NCBI RefSeq assembly: GCF_038502225.1
Contig: NC_091308.1
Location: 25,010,716-25,074,715 of the forward strand
From: Cherax quadricarinatus
Taxonomy: Eukaryota; Arthropoda; Malacostraca; Decapoda; Parastacidae
Direction of reading: 5' to 3'
Length of the DNA: 64,000 bases
A program made the position numbers and the translations under genes. Position 1 is the first letter of the stretch. Every line of letters begins with the position of its first letter. Below the pieces are notes generated by a model. It saw nothing but the letters and a program-made list of their open reading frames with translations, was not told the DNA's origin and did not search any database. Of this stretch, positions 55,695 to 64,000 are shown one piece after another.

Positions 55695-55800
55695 GTTTGG
55701 TCCAAGTCGGACCGAAACGTCGTCATAAGCTCCTCTCTTCTATGTGCGGGTTATTTGTGTATCGTTCCAGTCAAGGTATTGTGCCTTTTTTTTTTTGTTA
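55695..55800 (+). repeat. Penelope-type terminal block
   Basis: GGTCCAAGTCGGACCGAAAC, GTCGTCATAAGCTCC, ATGTGCGGGTTATTTGTGTA and GGTATTGTGCC match the right arm of 35240-35828 and its continuation. Stem II and GAAAC of the hammerhead are kept; the CUGANGA half is not. Confidence 0.8.
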
Positions 55801-55837
55801 TTTTTGATACTTATTATTATTAAACTTATTATTATCG

Positions 55838-56110
55838 AACTGTACTCCCTAGAACGTAGACGTGAAAGATACATCATAATCTACACCTGGAAGATTCTGG
55901 AGGGATTGGTTCCAAACCTACACACCAAAATCACTACATATGATCACGGGAGACTTGGCAGACAGTGCAAGATAACTCTGGCTGTTTTCAAGAGGGAAAT
56001 CAACATATTCCTCCAATCACTTCTTGATATGTTGAATCGCGGGTGGCTGGCACCAACTGCCTGACTGATCAAACTCAGGGGAACAGTGATCTCAGGAAGC
56101 GACTACAGGT
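55838..56110 (+). pseudogene. Family A LINE C-terminal fragment with internal deletion
   Basis: Reads ELYSLERRRERYIIIYTWKI, LEGLVPNLHTKITTYDHG and RLGRQCKITLAVFKREINIF. The deletion removes the RGPRLFNSLPP segment between CKIT and LAVFKRE. The G/C-rich 3' end is largely lost. Confidence 0.85.
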
Positions 56111-56481
56111 AACCATTTCTAGGAAGCTAAATCCGTAAGAATTACTGGGGTAAAAATTAAATCGGTGTGGATTGCTTGCTATGCCATTTACCAGGGAACG
56201 TGTTCCCTTTCAACAAATTAAACTTTCTATGATTTTTCTAATATTTTATGGGAAAGGTTGGACGAAAGAGTCATAAATACTGACCGATGGAAGAGAAATC
56301 ACTTGGACAAAAAAAAAAAATGAAATACAGGCAAAAAGTATCCGTTCATTTCGGTCTCTCGGGGAAAAATTTTTTAGGATTTACGTCAAGACGTTTACAG
56401 ATAGGCACAAGCCTTTAATCTCTGGCCATGTATGGATGGAGGTGTAGTCAGGGCGAGACAGGTCAGACACATTGCTGATGA
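56111..56481. other. No recognisable gene
   Basis: AT-rich with an A12 run near 56310. Confidence 0.45.
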
Positions 56482-56812
56482 GTAAGACACATGTGCAATA
56501 GTTATGTATCTTTATTCCGAAAAGTTTCGGAATAAAGATACCACAGATACCATAGCGGAAGTAGTGGAGATGTGAAGACGATGTTATCAGTCCATCACCC
56601 TTGAAGATATAATAATGAGGTGGTCAGTCCCTCAGCTTGGAAAAGTTTTGTTCCATAGTTTGGAAAAATGTGAAGTTGAAGCGACAGTATGAAGACTTAT
56701 GGCATACTGTCAGAAGGTGAGGTGCAGTCCACAAGTGGAGTGCACTTTCACCTTCGAGTGAAGAAGCACGTTTCGGAATAAAAATACCTATCTGTTGCAC
56801 ATGTGTCTTACT
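56482..56812. mobile_element. 330-bp hammerhead-type remnant with inverted ends
   Basis: Left end GTAAGACACATGTGCAATAG and right end TGTTGCACATGTGTCTTAC are inverted. A perfect 17-bp palindrome GTATCTTTATTCCGAAA-AG-TTTCGGAATAAAGATAC lies at 56506-56541, and GTTTCGGAATAAAAATACC near the right end. The internal landmarks TCAGTCCATCACCCTTGAAG and GGTGGTCAGTCCCTCAGC match the unit at 3888-4057. No complete ribozyme core remains. Confidence 0.75.
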
Positions 56813-57239
56813 TATCAACATATCGGTACTGTATACCATTTTCACATTCACTGCAGCTGAGACTGGGCTACTGGTGTGTTGTGTTGATGGCTTAGGGCAC
56901 TCAACTGACACTGTTAATTCCGTACAAGAGGATAGGAGGTATAAACATGGACAAACACGAAAATGTAAAAATGATATAAGACAAAAGTAGCAGCAACTGA
57001 TTCAAGTTAAATATATTTGGGTAAGAAACACAGACAGTAGTTTGGTATCTTTGCTGTTTGTTGAACTACCGCAGTGCTCGTCTGTGAGCCTGTAGGACTG
57101 CTGCAGTGCTCCTTTGTGAACCTGTAAATCAACCGTAGTGAGTCTATAGACCTACTACTGTGTTTCTATATGAGCTCGTAAGCCTAATGCAATAACAGTC
57201 TGTTTTTTATGTTCTTAGATCAGGAAGATTGGCGCATTT
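56813..57239. other. No recognisable gene
   Basis: Mixed sequence before the minisatellite. Confidence 0.45.
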
Positions 57240-58565
57240 GGGCCAACAATGGGAATGGTGAGCGAAGGCAGAGACCAAGACATAGGTATACTGTGGCAGA
57301 GACCAAGACATAGGTATACTGTGGCAGAGACCAAGACATAGGTATACTGTGGCAGAGACCAAGACATAGGTATACTGTGGCAGAGACCAAGACATATGTA
57401 TACTGTGGCAGAGACCAAGACATAGGTATACTGTGGCAGAGACCAAGACATAGGTATACTGTGGCAGAGACCAAGACAATGGTATACTGTGGCAGAGACC
57501 AAGACATAGGTATACTGTGGTAGAGACCAAGACATAGGTATGCTGTGGCAGAGACCAAGACATAGGTATACTGTGGCAGAGACCAAGACATAGGTATGCT
57601 GTGGCAGAGACCAAGACATAGGTATACTGTGACAGAGACCAAGACACAGATATACTGTGGCAGAGATCAAGACAGGTATATTGTGTGGCAGAGACCAAGA
57701 CATAGATATACTGTGGCAGAGACCAAGGCATAGTATACTGTGGCAGAGACCGACATAGGTATACTGTGGGAGAGACCATGACACAGGTATACTCTGGCAG
57801 CGACCATGACACAGGTATACTGTGACAGAGACCATGACACAGGTATACTGTGGCAGAGACCATGACACAGGTATACTGTGGCATACACCATTATACAGGT
57901 ATACTGTGGCAGAGACCATGACAGGTATACTGTGACAGAGATCATTACACAGGTATACTGTGGCAGAGACAATGACACAGGTATACTGTGTTACAGACCA
58001 TGGCACAGGTATACTAGGAGAGACACCATGACACATGTATACTGTGAAAGAGACCATGACACAGGTATACTGGGATAGATACCAGGATGCTAGTATACCG
58101 GGGGCAGAGACCAGGATGCTAGTATACCGGGGGCAGAGACCAGGATGCTGGTGTACTGGGGGTAGAGACCAGGATGCTGGTATACTGGGGGTAGAGACCA
58201 GGATGCTGGTATACTGGGGGTAGAGACCAGGATGCTGGTATACTGGGGGTAGAGACCGGGATGCTGGTATACTGGGGGTAGAGACCAGGATGCTGGTATG
58301 CTGGGATTTATACCAGAATGCTGGTGTACTGGGGGTAGAGACCAGGATATTGGTACACTGGGGTAGAGACCAGGATGCTAGTATACTGGGGGTAGAGACC
58401 AGGATGCTAGTATACTGGGGGTAGAGACCAGGATGCTAGTATACTGGGGGTAGAGACCAGGATGCCGGTGTACTGGGGGTTGAGACCGGGATGCTGGTAT
58501 ACTGGGGGTAGAGACCGGAATGCTGGTGTACTGGGCGTAGAGACAAGGATGGTGTATTGAGGGTA
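57240..58565. repeat. 28-29-bp minisatellite, first part of a split array
   Basis: 57270-58080 consists of 28-bp units (GGTATACTGTGGCAGAGACC, AAGACATA or ATGACACA). 58080-58560 consists of 29-bp units (GGATGCTGGTATACTGGGGG, TAGAGACCA). Both share GGTxTACTGxGGxAGAGACC with the 27-bp array at 60690-61852, so they are one family. Confidence 0.95.
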
Positions 58566-59577
58566 CACCGGGTCATTGGCGTTTACCTGGCGGTCGTTCC
58601 AGGGGTCAACGTCCCCGCGGCCCGGTCCTCGACCAGGCCTCCTGGTGGCTCAGGGTCTGATCAACTAGGCTGTTACTGCTGGCAGCACGCAACCCAACGT
58701 GCGAGCCACAACCCGGCTGATCGTGTACTGATTGTAGGCATCTGTCCAGCTCCCTCTTAAAGACAGCCAAGGGTCTAATGGTAATTTCCATTATGAATGA
58801 TGGGAGGCTGTTGAACAGCCATGGGCCCCGTACACTTACTGTGTTTTTTCTTAGTGTACTCATGGTAACCCCTTCTTTTCAATGAGTTTATGTTGCACTG
58901 TCTGCCTAGTCTTTTGCTTTTCTAGGGAGTGATTTGTGTGTGCAGATTTGAGACTAGACCCTCTAGGATTTTTCAGGTGTAGATTATGTTGTATCTTTCT
59001 TACCTGTGTTTCAGGGAGTACAAGTCAGGGGACTTCAAACGTTACCAGTAATTAAGGTGTTTGGCTGAACTAATATATGCGGTAACGGTTCTCTGTACAT
59101 TCTCTAGATCTGCGATTTCACCTCCTTGAATGGTGCTGTTAATGTACAGCAGCAATACTCCAGCCTAGAGAAAGCAAGAGAGACTTGGAGAGGTTGATCA
59201 TTGGAAAGGCATCCCTTGTTTTGAAGGTTCTCATTATCTATCCTATCATTTTCCTCGCAGATGTGAGTGACAGTGCGTGATCCTTAAAGGTGAGATTCTC
59301 TGACATTAACACTCCCAAGTCCTTCACAATAGTTTTTTTTTTTTTTGCTCTAGGGTCTAGTTATTATTTCCTAAAGTTTTCCACAACGGAGTAACTGAAA
59401 TTTGTCTTCAGTGAACATCATATTGTTTTCCCGTGGCCCACTGGAAAACTTAGTTTATATCCACTTGGCGATTTACCATGTCCTAAATGGATTACACTCA
59501 TACTCGTGCAGATTCCAGTATTGTCTGCAAAAGAAGACAAAGTAATATGATTTATATCTCTGTGTTTGATATAAGGA

Positions 59578-60156
59578 CACAGGCTGGAGAATTGCTGTAC
59601 ATTAACATCTCCGTTCAAAGCAGGTGTAATTGCAGATCTAGAGCGTACAGAGAACCTTTACTGGACATATAAGTTCTATCAAACACCTCAACTACTGGGA
59701 ACGCTTGTAAGTACTTGATTTGTACTCGCTGGAACGCAGGCGAGAGATATATTATAATCTACACTTTGAAAATCCTAGAAGGAATTGTCCCGAATTTGCA
59801 CACACAAATCACTCTCTACGAATGTAAATGACTGTGCAAGCGGTGCAAAATACCCCAATGAAGACATGGTGCGCCATTAATACACTAAGAGAAAACACCC
59901 TAAGTGTCCGGGGCCCAAGACTGTTCAACAGCCTTCCACCATGCATAAGGGGAATTACCAATAGGCCCCTGGCTGCCTTCAAGAGGGATCTGGACAAATA
60001 CTTAAAGTCGGTGCCGGATCAGCCGGGCTGTGGTTCGTACGTTGGACTACGTGCGGCCAGCAGTAACAGCCTGGTTGATTAGGCCCTGATCCACCGGGAG
60101 ACCTGGTCGTGGACCAGGCCGCGGGGGCGTTGATCCCCGGAATACCCTCCAGGTAG
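59578..60156 (+). pseudogene. Family A LINE tail inserted in antisense family A copy
   Basis: Reads LYSLERRRERYIII-like sequence, then VRGPRLFNSLPPCIRGITNR, FKRDLDKYLKSVPDQPGCGS and the G/C-rich end to CCCTCCAGGTAGATG. The flanking minus-strand LINE is continuous if this block is removed. The tail frame 59828-60082 is open. Confidence 0.85.
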
Positions 60157-60192
60157 ATGAGGAACAGGATAGGGACAAGTACTGTACCTGTT

Positions 60193-60240
60193 CTTGTTTA
60201 CCTACCTGCCTGGAGGGTATTCCGGGGATCAACGCCCCCA
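60193..60240 (-). repeat. Minimal family A 3' end
   Basis: CTGCCTGGAGGGTATTCCGG and GGATCAACGCCCCCACGG only; about 48 bp, inserted within the larger minus copy. Confidence 0.7.
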
Positions 60241-60689
60241 CGGAACAAAACTTTCCACTTGCAGCCTCCGGCTTAACTTTGTTTACAATTACTCTTTGTG
60301 TTCTATTGGTTAGAAAGTTAAAGATCCATCTGCCCACTTTTCCAGTTATTCCTTTAGCACACATTTTGTGCGCTATTACATCAAGATCGCACTTGTCGAA
60401 GGGTTTTTCAAAGTCTGTGTACACTACATTTGCATTCTGTTTGTTCCTCCAGTGCATCCAAGACCATGTCACAGTTTGCAGCAGTTGCGAGAGGCAGGAG
60501 CGACCTCTCTAAACCCATGTTGCCCTGGATTGTGCAAATATTGGGAATCCAAGTGGTTAGGGATCATGCTTCTTAGAACTCTAGGCTCCCTCTCCACGGT
60601 AAAGGGGTTTCTTGCATTTACTGATGAACACTGAGTTCCACGAGTCTGGGCCTGGGGCCGAGTGTACGGGCATGTTGTCGGTGGTGTAC

Positions 60690-61852
60690 TAGGTTTCAGA
60701 CCGGGATAATGGTGTAGAGGCCGGAATACTGGGGTTGAGACCGGGACACTGGTGTACTGGGGTTGAGACCGGGACACTGGTGTACTGGGCAGAGACCGGG
60801 ACACTGGTGTACTGGGCAGAGACCGGGACACTGGTGTACTGGGCAGAGACCGGGACACTGGTGTACTGGGCAGAGACCGGGACACTGGTGTACTGGGCAG
60901 AGACCGGGACACTGGTGTACTGGGCAGAGACCGGGACACTGGTGTACTGGGGTTGAGACCGGGACACTGGTGTACTGGGCAGAGACCGGGACACTGGTGT
61001 ACTGGGCAGAGACCGGGACACTGGTGTACTGGGCAGAGACCGGGACACTGGTGTACTGGGCAGAGACCGGGACACTGGTGTACTGGGCAGAGACCGGGAC
61101 ACTGGTGTACTGGGCAGAGACCGGGACACTGGTGTACTGGGCAGAGACCGGGACACTGGTGTACTGGGCAGAGACCGGGACACTGGTGTACTGGGCAGAG
61201 ACCGGGACACTGGTGTACTGGGCAGAGACCGGGACACTGGTGTACTGGGCAGAGACCGGGACACTGGTGTACTGGGCAGAGACCGGGACACTGGTGTACT
61301 GGGCAGAGACCGGGACACTGGTGTACTGGGGTTGAGACCGGGACACTGGTGTACTGGGCAGAGACCGGGACACTGGTGTACTGGGCAGAGACCGGGACAC
61401 TGGTGTACTGGGCAGAGACCGGGACACTGGTGTACTGGGCAGAGACCGGGACACTGGTGTACTGGGCAGAGACCGGGACACTGGTGTACTGGGCAGAGAC
61501 CGGGACACTGGTGTACTGGGCAGAGACCGGGACACTGGTGTACTGGGCAGAGACCGGGACACTGGTGTACTGGGCAGAGACCGGGACACTGGTGTACTGG
61601 GCAGAGACCGGGACACTGGTGTACTGGGCAGAGACCGGGACACTGGTGTACTGGGCAGAGACCGGGACACTGGTGTACTGGGCAGAGACCGGGACACTGG
61701 TGTACTGGGCAGAGACCGGGACACTGGTGTACTGGGCAGAGACCGGGACACTGGTGTACTGGGCAGAGACCGGGACACTGGTGTACTGGGCAGAGACCGG
61801 GACACTGGTGTACTGGGCAGAGACCGGGACACTGGTGTACCGGGGTGGATTA
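60690..61852. repeat. 27-bp minisatellite, second part of the split array
   Basis: About 42 copies of GGACACTGGTGTACTGGGCA-GAGACCG with only four units changed (GGGGTTGAGACC at 60726, 60758, 60950 and 61329). Near-identity shows recent homogenisation. The 9-residue frames (RPGHWCTGQ, GTLVYWAET, VSRSLPSTP) are repeat by-products. Confidence 0.95.
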
Positions 61853-62000
61853 TTATAATCATGGGGACGCTAAACCCATAGGATTATACAGCGCCTGTGG
61901 GGGAGGATGGAAGGCAGTCAGGGAACTGGAGCACAGATCCAATTCCCTAGATCAAGAGCCCCTCACCAGCATCAAGGAACCTCCCTCAAGGGGGTACTGG
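61853..62000 (-). mobile_element. Family C short interspersed repeat inserted in the minisatellite
   Basis: Plus-strand ATTATTATAATCATGGGGAC, GCTAAACCCATAGGATTATA, GAACTGGAGCACAGATCC and ACCTCCCTCAAGGGG are the reverse of the copy at 63339-63503. Degenerate minisatellite units (GGTACTGGGGTAGAGACCGG) continue after it to about 62040. Confidence 0.85.
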
Positions 62001-62040
62001 GGTAGAGACCGGGAAACTGTTGTACTGCGGAAGAGGCTGG

Positions 62041-62425
62041 GATCCGTAGTTCTATGGAAGGGGGAGGGCTGGAGGCAGAGAGCGCATACAAGAACCTAAC
62101 TTGATAGAGCTACAATACCAGCCCATTATCTGTCGGGCGTTCAAGTTCCCTGGGGTGGGGCAGGGAAGTGGGCAGTACCAAGGGCACCTCACGACAAGAC
62201 GTGTGTGTGACACATTCTTAATAAATATCTATGGGTAAACAGCCTAGGATCTACATGTCTGGGATTTTAAAATTTCTCTAGGCTGCCTCGGGGCAAACAA
62301 TCTACAATGTTATGGATGACTAAGGTCATCATAGTATAACATTAATTTTATTTTGTTGTTGTTGTCTGAACACTTTAGTATGCTATCAAAGTGACGTTAT
62401 GTTACGTTGTGTATATAACACTCAC
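62041..62425 (-). other. Putative first intron sequence (start)
   Basis: Minus-strand sequence from the GTGAGT donor at 62420-62425 leftwards. No coding pattern; contains (TTG)n near 62352. Confidence 0.5.
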
Positions 62426-62726
62426 GGACTGTGACGGTGCGAGGGTTGTGAGTGACGGCGAGATGTTCCAGTGTGGCGAGGCGGGAAGTAAGGGAGGAAG
62501 CACGGGCGTTGATTTTGACCAATTCCTCCTCCAGCCCTCGTGACATGCCTTGGGCTGCCACCACCAGGGACGCCAGCTGCTGCAGGGCACCACACAGGGT
62601 CACGTTGGTCACCGCTGTCAGGTCATAGTCACCCTGGAAGGTCACCTCTCCAGCTTCCGTGCTGCCCCAAGTGGTGGGTCGACGCGCCAGTCTCACTGGC
62701 GAAATCTTTCGCTTCACCAGCGGCAT
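62426..62726 (-). CDS. First coding exon of a WAVE/SCAR- or NHS-type protein
   Basis: The minus strand encodes MPLVKRKISPVRLARR, then DLTAVTNVTLCGALQQLAS, VVAAQGMSRGLEEELVK and ASSLTSRLATLEHLAVTH. The start MPLVKR, the VTN.TL..xxxQLxSL segment and the following helix with R..SL..R+..L match the N-terminal WAVE-homology domain, which in WAVE/SCAR and Nance-Horan family proteins binds the Abi/HSPC300 complex regulating actin. The ATG at 62724-62726 has a purine at -3, and an in-frame TAG lies 30 bases upstream. The exon ends after 100 codons plus one base at a GTGAGT donor (62420-62425), so it is phase 1. The sequence has no stop and differs in base composition from the repeats around it. The remaining exons would lie to the left; I find none in the window. 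WAVE versus NHS/gukh cannot be decided from this exon. Confidence 0.65.
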
Positions 62727-62931
62727 GTCGACGGGTTCTCTGCTCGTCAACAACTATCACATAGCACTCATTATTGCAAATAAAATCATTTTGTCGCACT
62801 TTTATGTGAGGGTACACATGAGTGAGCCCAGCCACACACACACACACACAACCATTCAGAACGCCATGGTGGGCGGTACTGAGGCAGCGCGGGACACCAC
62901 CACCACCCTCACACACACTCAGGGTTGCCAT
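62727..62931 (-). promoter_or_regulatory. Probable 5' untranslated region with upstream ATG frame
   Basis: Minus-strand sequence upstream of the exon has a short (TG)n and an overlapping frame that starts with ATGGCAACCCTGAGTG at about 62931 and runs out of frame across the main start. If transcribed, it would be an upstream open frame. No TATA box is obvious. Confidence 0.35.
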
Positions 62932-63129
62932 ATCTGTCCATTTAAAGACAGTGTAGTATTTGAGCCCTAATTGCCCAATATCTTATTTTAAATCAAAAGG
63001 ACACCCGATCTACACTTACAGTCTTCAGTATGTAATAAAATCACTACCGTAAAACCCACCCAAAGTGGCCAAGCCATTTAACCTTCCTCTCTCTCCTGTC
63101 CCTCTGCTCAATCCTACCCCGGTCCATCC
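62932..63129. other. No recognisable gene
   Basis: Short stretch between the host exon region and the next LINE remnant; the promoter of the exon could lie here. Confidence 0.4.
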
Positions 63130-63565
63130 CCTCCCTATTTTTGCCATGTATCTTTACCTGTGATATACCTTTGATGGGTTTCGAGAATTTTCTTATTCCC
63201 GCAGCCTGGCCCTGGGCCATTGCTGCTGGCTGTCCGCTGGCCCACATATCTATCAGCCTGGTAGATCCGGCATTTGGCGAAAGTACTTTTCTAGTTTCCT
63301 TGTTGTTCCGGCAGTTTCTGATGTTCTAGTAAGATGTTCCCCTCAAGGGAGGTTCCTTGATGTTGGTGAGGGGCTCTTGATTTAGGGAATTGGATCTGTG
63401 CTCCAGTTCCCCGAATTAAGCCTGAATGCCTTCCACATCCCCCCCAGGCACTGTATAATCCTCCGGGTTTAGCGCTTCCCCCTTGATTATAATAATAATA
63501 ATGGTAAGATGTTAAAACAGTCTGTGACCACGAATGTTCACATAATGTTCTCTTATTGCGTCCAC
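63130..63565 (-). pseudogene. A2 LINE 3' end, split by a family C repeat
   Basis: Plus-strand TTTACCTGTGATATACCTTT, TTCCCGCAGCCTGGCCCTGG and CCCACATATCTATCAGCCTG match 40905-41080. After the insertion at 63339-63503 the A2 sequence continues to about 63565 (CCACGAATGTTCACATAATG, the RGxRLF segment on the minus strand). Confidence 0.8.
63329..63513 (+). mobile_element. Complete family C short retroposon with target-site duplication
   Basis: GTAAGATGTT at 63329-63338 and 63504-63513 flanks a 165-bp element running from CCCCTCAAGGGAGG to an AT-rich tail GATTATAATAATAATAATGG. The tail and 10-bp duplication fit a retroposed SINE-like element. I see no clear tRNA A/B boxes, so its origin is open. 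Other copies are at 46795, 61853 and, partly, 33002. Confidence 0.85.
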
Positions 63566-63607
63566 GTCAATGAATAATTTCTTGTAGGAGGAAGATGCAT
63601 ACAAATA

Positions 63608-63748
63608 CTGTGGGTCGTACGTTGGACTACGTGCGGCCAGCAGTAACAGCCTGGTCGATCAGGCCCTGATCCACCGGTAGGCCTGGTCGTGGACCGGGCC
63701 GCGGGGGCGTTGATCCCAGGAATAACCTCCAGGTAGACTCCAGGTAGG
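63608..63748 (+). repeat. Family A LINE 3' end, very short
   Basis: GTCGTACGTTGGACTACGTG, CAGCAGTAACAGCCTGGTCG, and the doubled ending CCTCCAGGTAGACTCCAGGTAG. Confidence 0.9.
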
Positions 63749-64000
63749 CACACCACAGAAAAAAGAGCTGCAGACATATGTCTGTTCTATTGTTGACAAA
63801 TACTATAATGGACGTATACTGAAAGAAATGCTCAATGATGATACTAGCAAGTCTAATCTTGCCTCTGTTTGTCCAGCCATTTAAAAACTTGATTTTCCCT
63901 CTCAGTACTGCGCATTCCCGGCATCAGTCGTTGATCCACTAAATTCAATAAGACTTTCCTAGATGTGATTCACCAAGCATGTTAAAGTTCGACCAAAATT
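63749..64000. other. No recognisable gene
   Basis: Window end; nothing assigned. Confidence 0.4.

Larger units (their letters stand above)
58575..60690 (-). pseudogene. Degenerate family A LINE inserted in the minisatellite, itself interrupted
   Basis: The minus-strand 3' end starts at 58575 (GGCGGTCGTTCCAGGGGTCA), with tail 58606-58863 (VRGPWLFNSLPSFIMEITIR, FKRELDRCLQSVHDQPGCGS) and decayed RT tail to 59577. After a plus-strand insertion (59578-60156) the RT continues at 60157-60690: VVYTDFEKPFDKCDLDVIAH, NFLTNRTQRVIVNKVKPEAA, and further N-terminal remnants. Numerous stops. Confidence 0.85.

Noticed and set aside
57207..58057. 280-codon frame rich in LCLGLCHSIPMSWSLPQY
   Set aside because: A 28-bp minisatellite read through three frames; hydrophobic look is accidental, not a membrane protein.
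60689..62099. Frames up to 388 codons (VSRSLPSTP, RPGHWCTGQ, GTLVYWAET repeats)
   Set aside because: By-products of a homogeneous 27-bp minisatellite; open in several frames on both strands at once.

Overview
The window is animal genomic DNA packed with retroelements and tandem repeats. It is most likely from an arthropod, probably a decapod crustacean such as a crayfish or shrimp. That guess rests on the type and density of interspersed repeats, the CCCH-finger LINEs, the tRNA-Val-like SINEs and the hammerhead-bearing Penelope-type terminal repeats; no species marker is present. I see no bacterial operon, phage, CRISPR array or conventional RNA gene.

Only one host exon is convincing: on the minus strand at 62426-62726, an apparent first coding exon of a WAVE/SCAR- or NHS-type actin-regulatory protein, ending in a GTGAGT splice donor. 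If that is right, everything to its left may lie in or beyond its first intron. A broken copy of a multi-copy arthropod gene of unknown function sits at 2-764.

Region by region. 0-9.6 kb: a degenerate minus-strand LINE ('family A') carrying a hammerhead-bearing insertion, TA-rich repeats, further LINE scraps and a 27-bp minisatellite. 9.96-15.78 kb: an apparently full-length Tx1-type LINE with both reading frames open, poly-A and a perfect 15-17-bp target-site duplication. 15.96-17.19 kb: a solo LTR inserted in a 23-bp minisatellite. 17.5-19.2 kb: a 20-bp minisatellite interrupted by a SINE. 19.2-34.6 kb: CR1-like LINE remnants, many very short family A 3' ends, a foldback repeat, and a TG microsatellite pair bracketing a 'family B' LINE. 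35.2-35.8 kb: a perfect 184-bp inverted repeat derived from Penelope-type terminal sequence. 36.1-37.4 kb: a second family B LINE, again bracketed by (CA)n. 37.9-39.1 kb: a 41-bp minisatellite. 40.9-46.3 kb: a degraded LINE with CCCH-finger ORF1 (A2), then a family A LINE split by a Penelope-like element that retains its GIY-YIG endonuclease region. 47.3-53.0 kb: a minisatellite split by a family A LINE, itself split by a family D LINE. 54.4-56.8 kb: hammerhead-bearing elements with inverted ends. 57.2-62.0 kb: a 27-29-bp minisatellite split by family A LINEs. 62.4-64 kb: the host exon and further retroelement scraps.

The most interesting theme is the Penelope-like system. Terminal units carry complete hammerhead ribozyme cores (3915-3966 minus, 54941-54991 plus), several units sit head-to-head as palindromes, and a relative still attached to a GIY-YIG coding remnant links the repeat type to its probable source. 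Hammerhead ribozymes are already known from Penelope-like elements; the inverted arrangement and nested insertions here are what deserve a second look.
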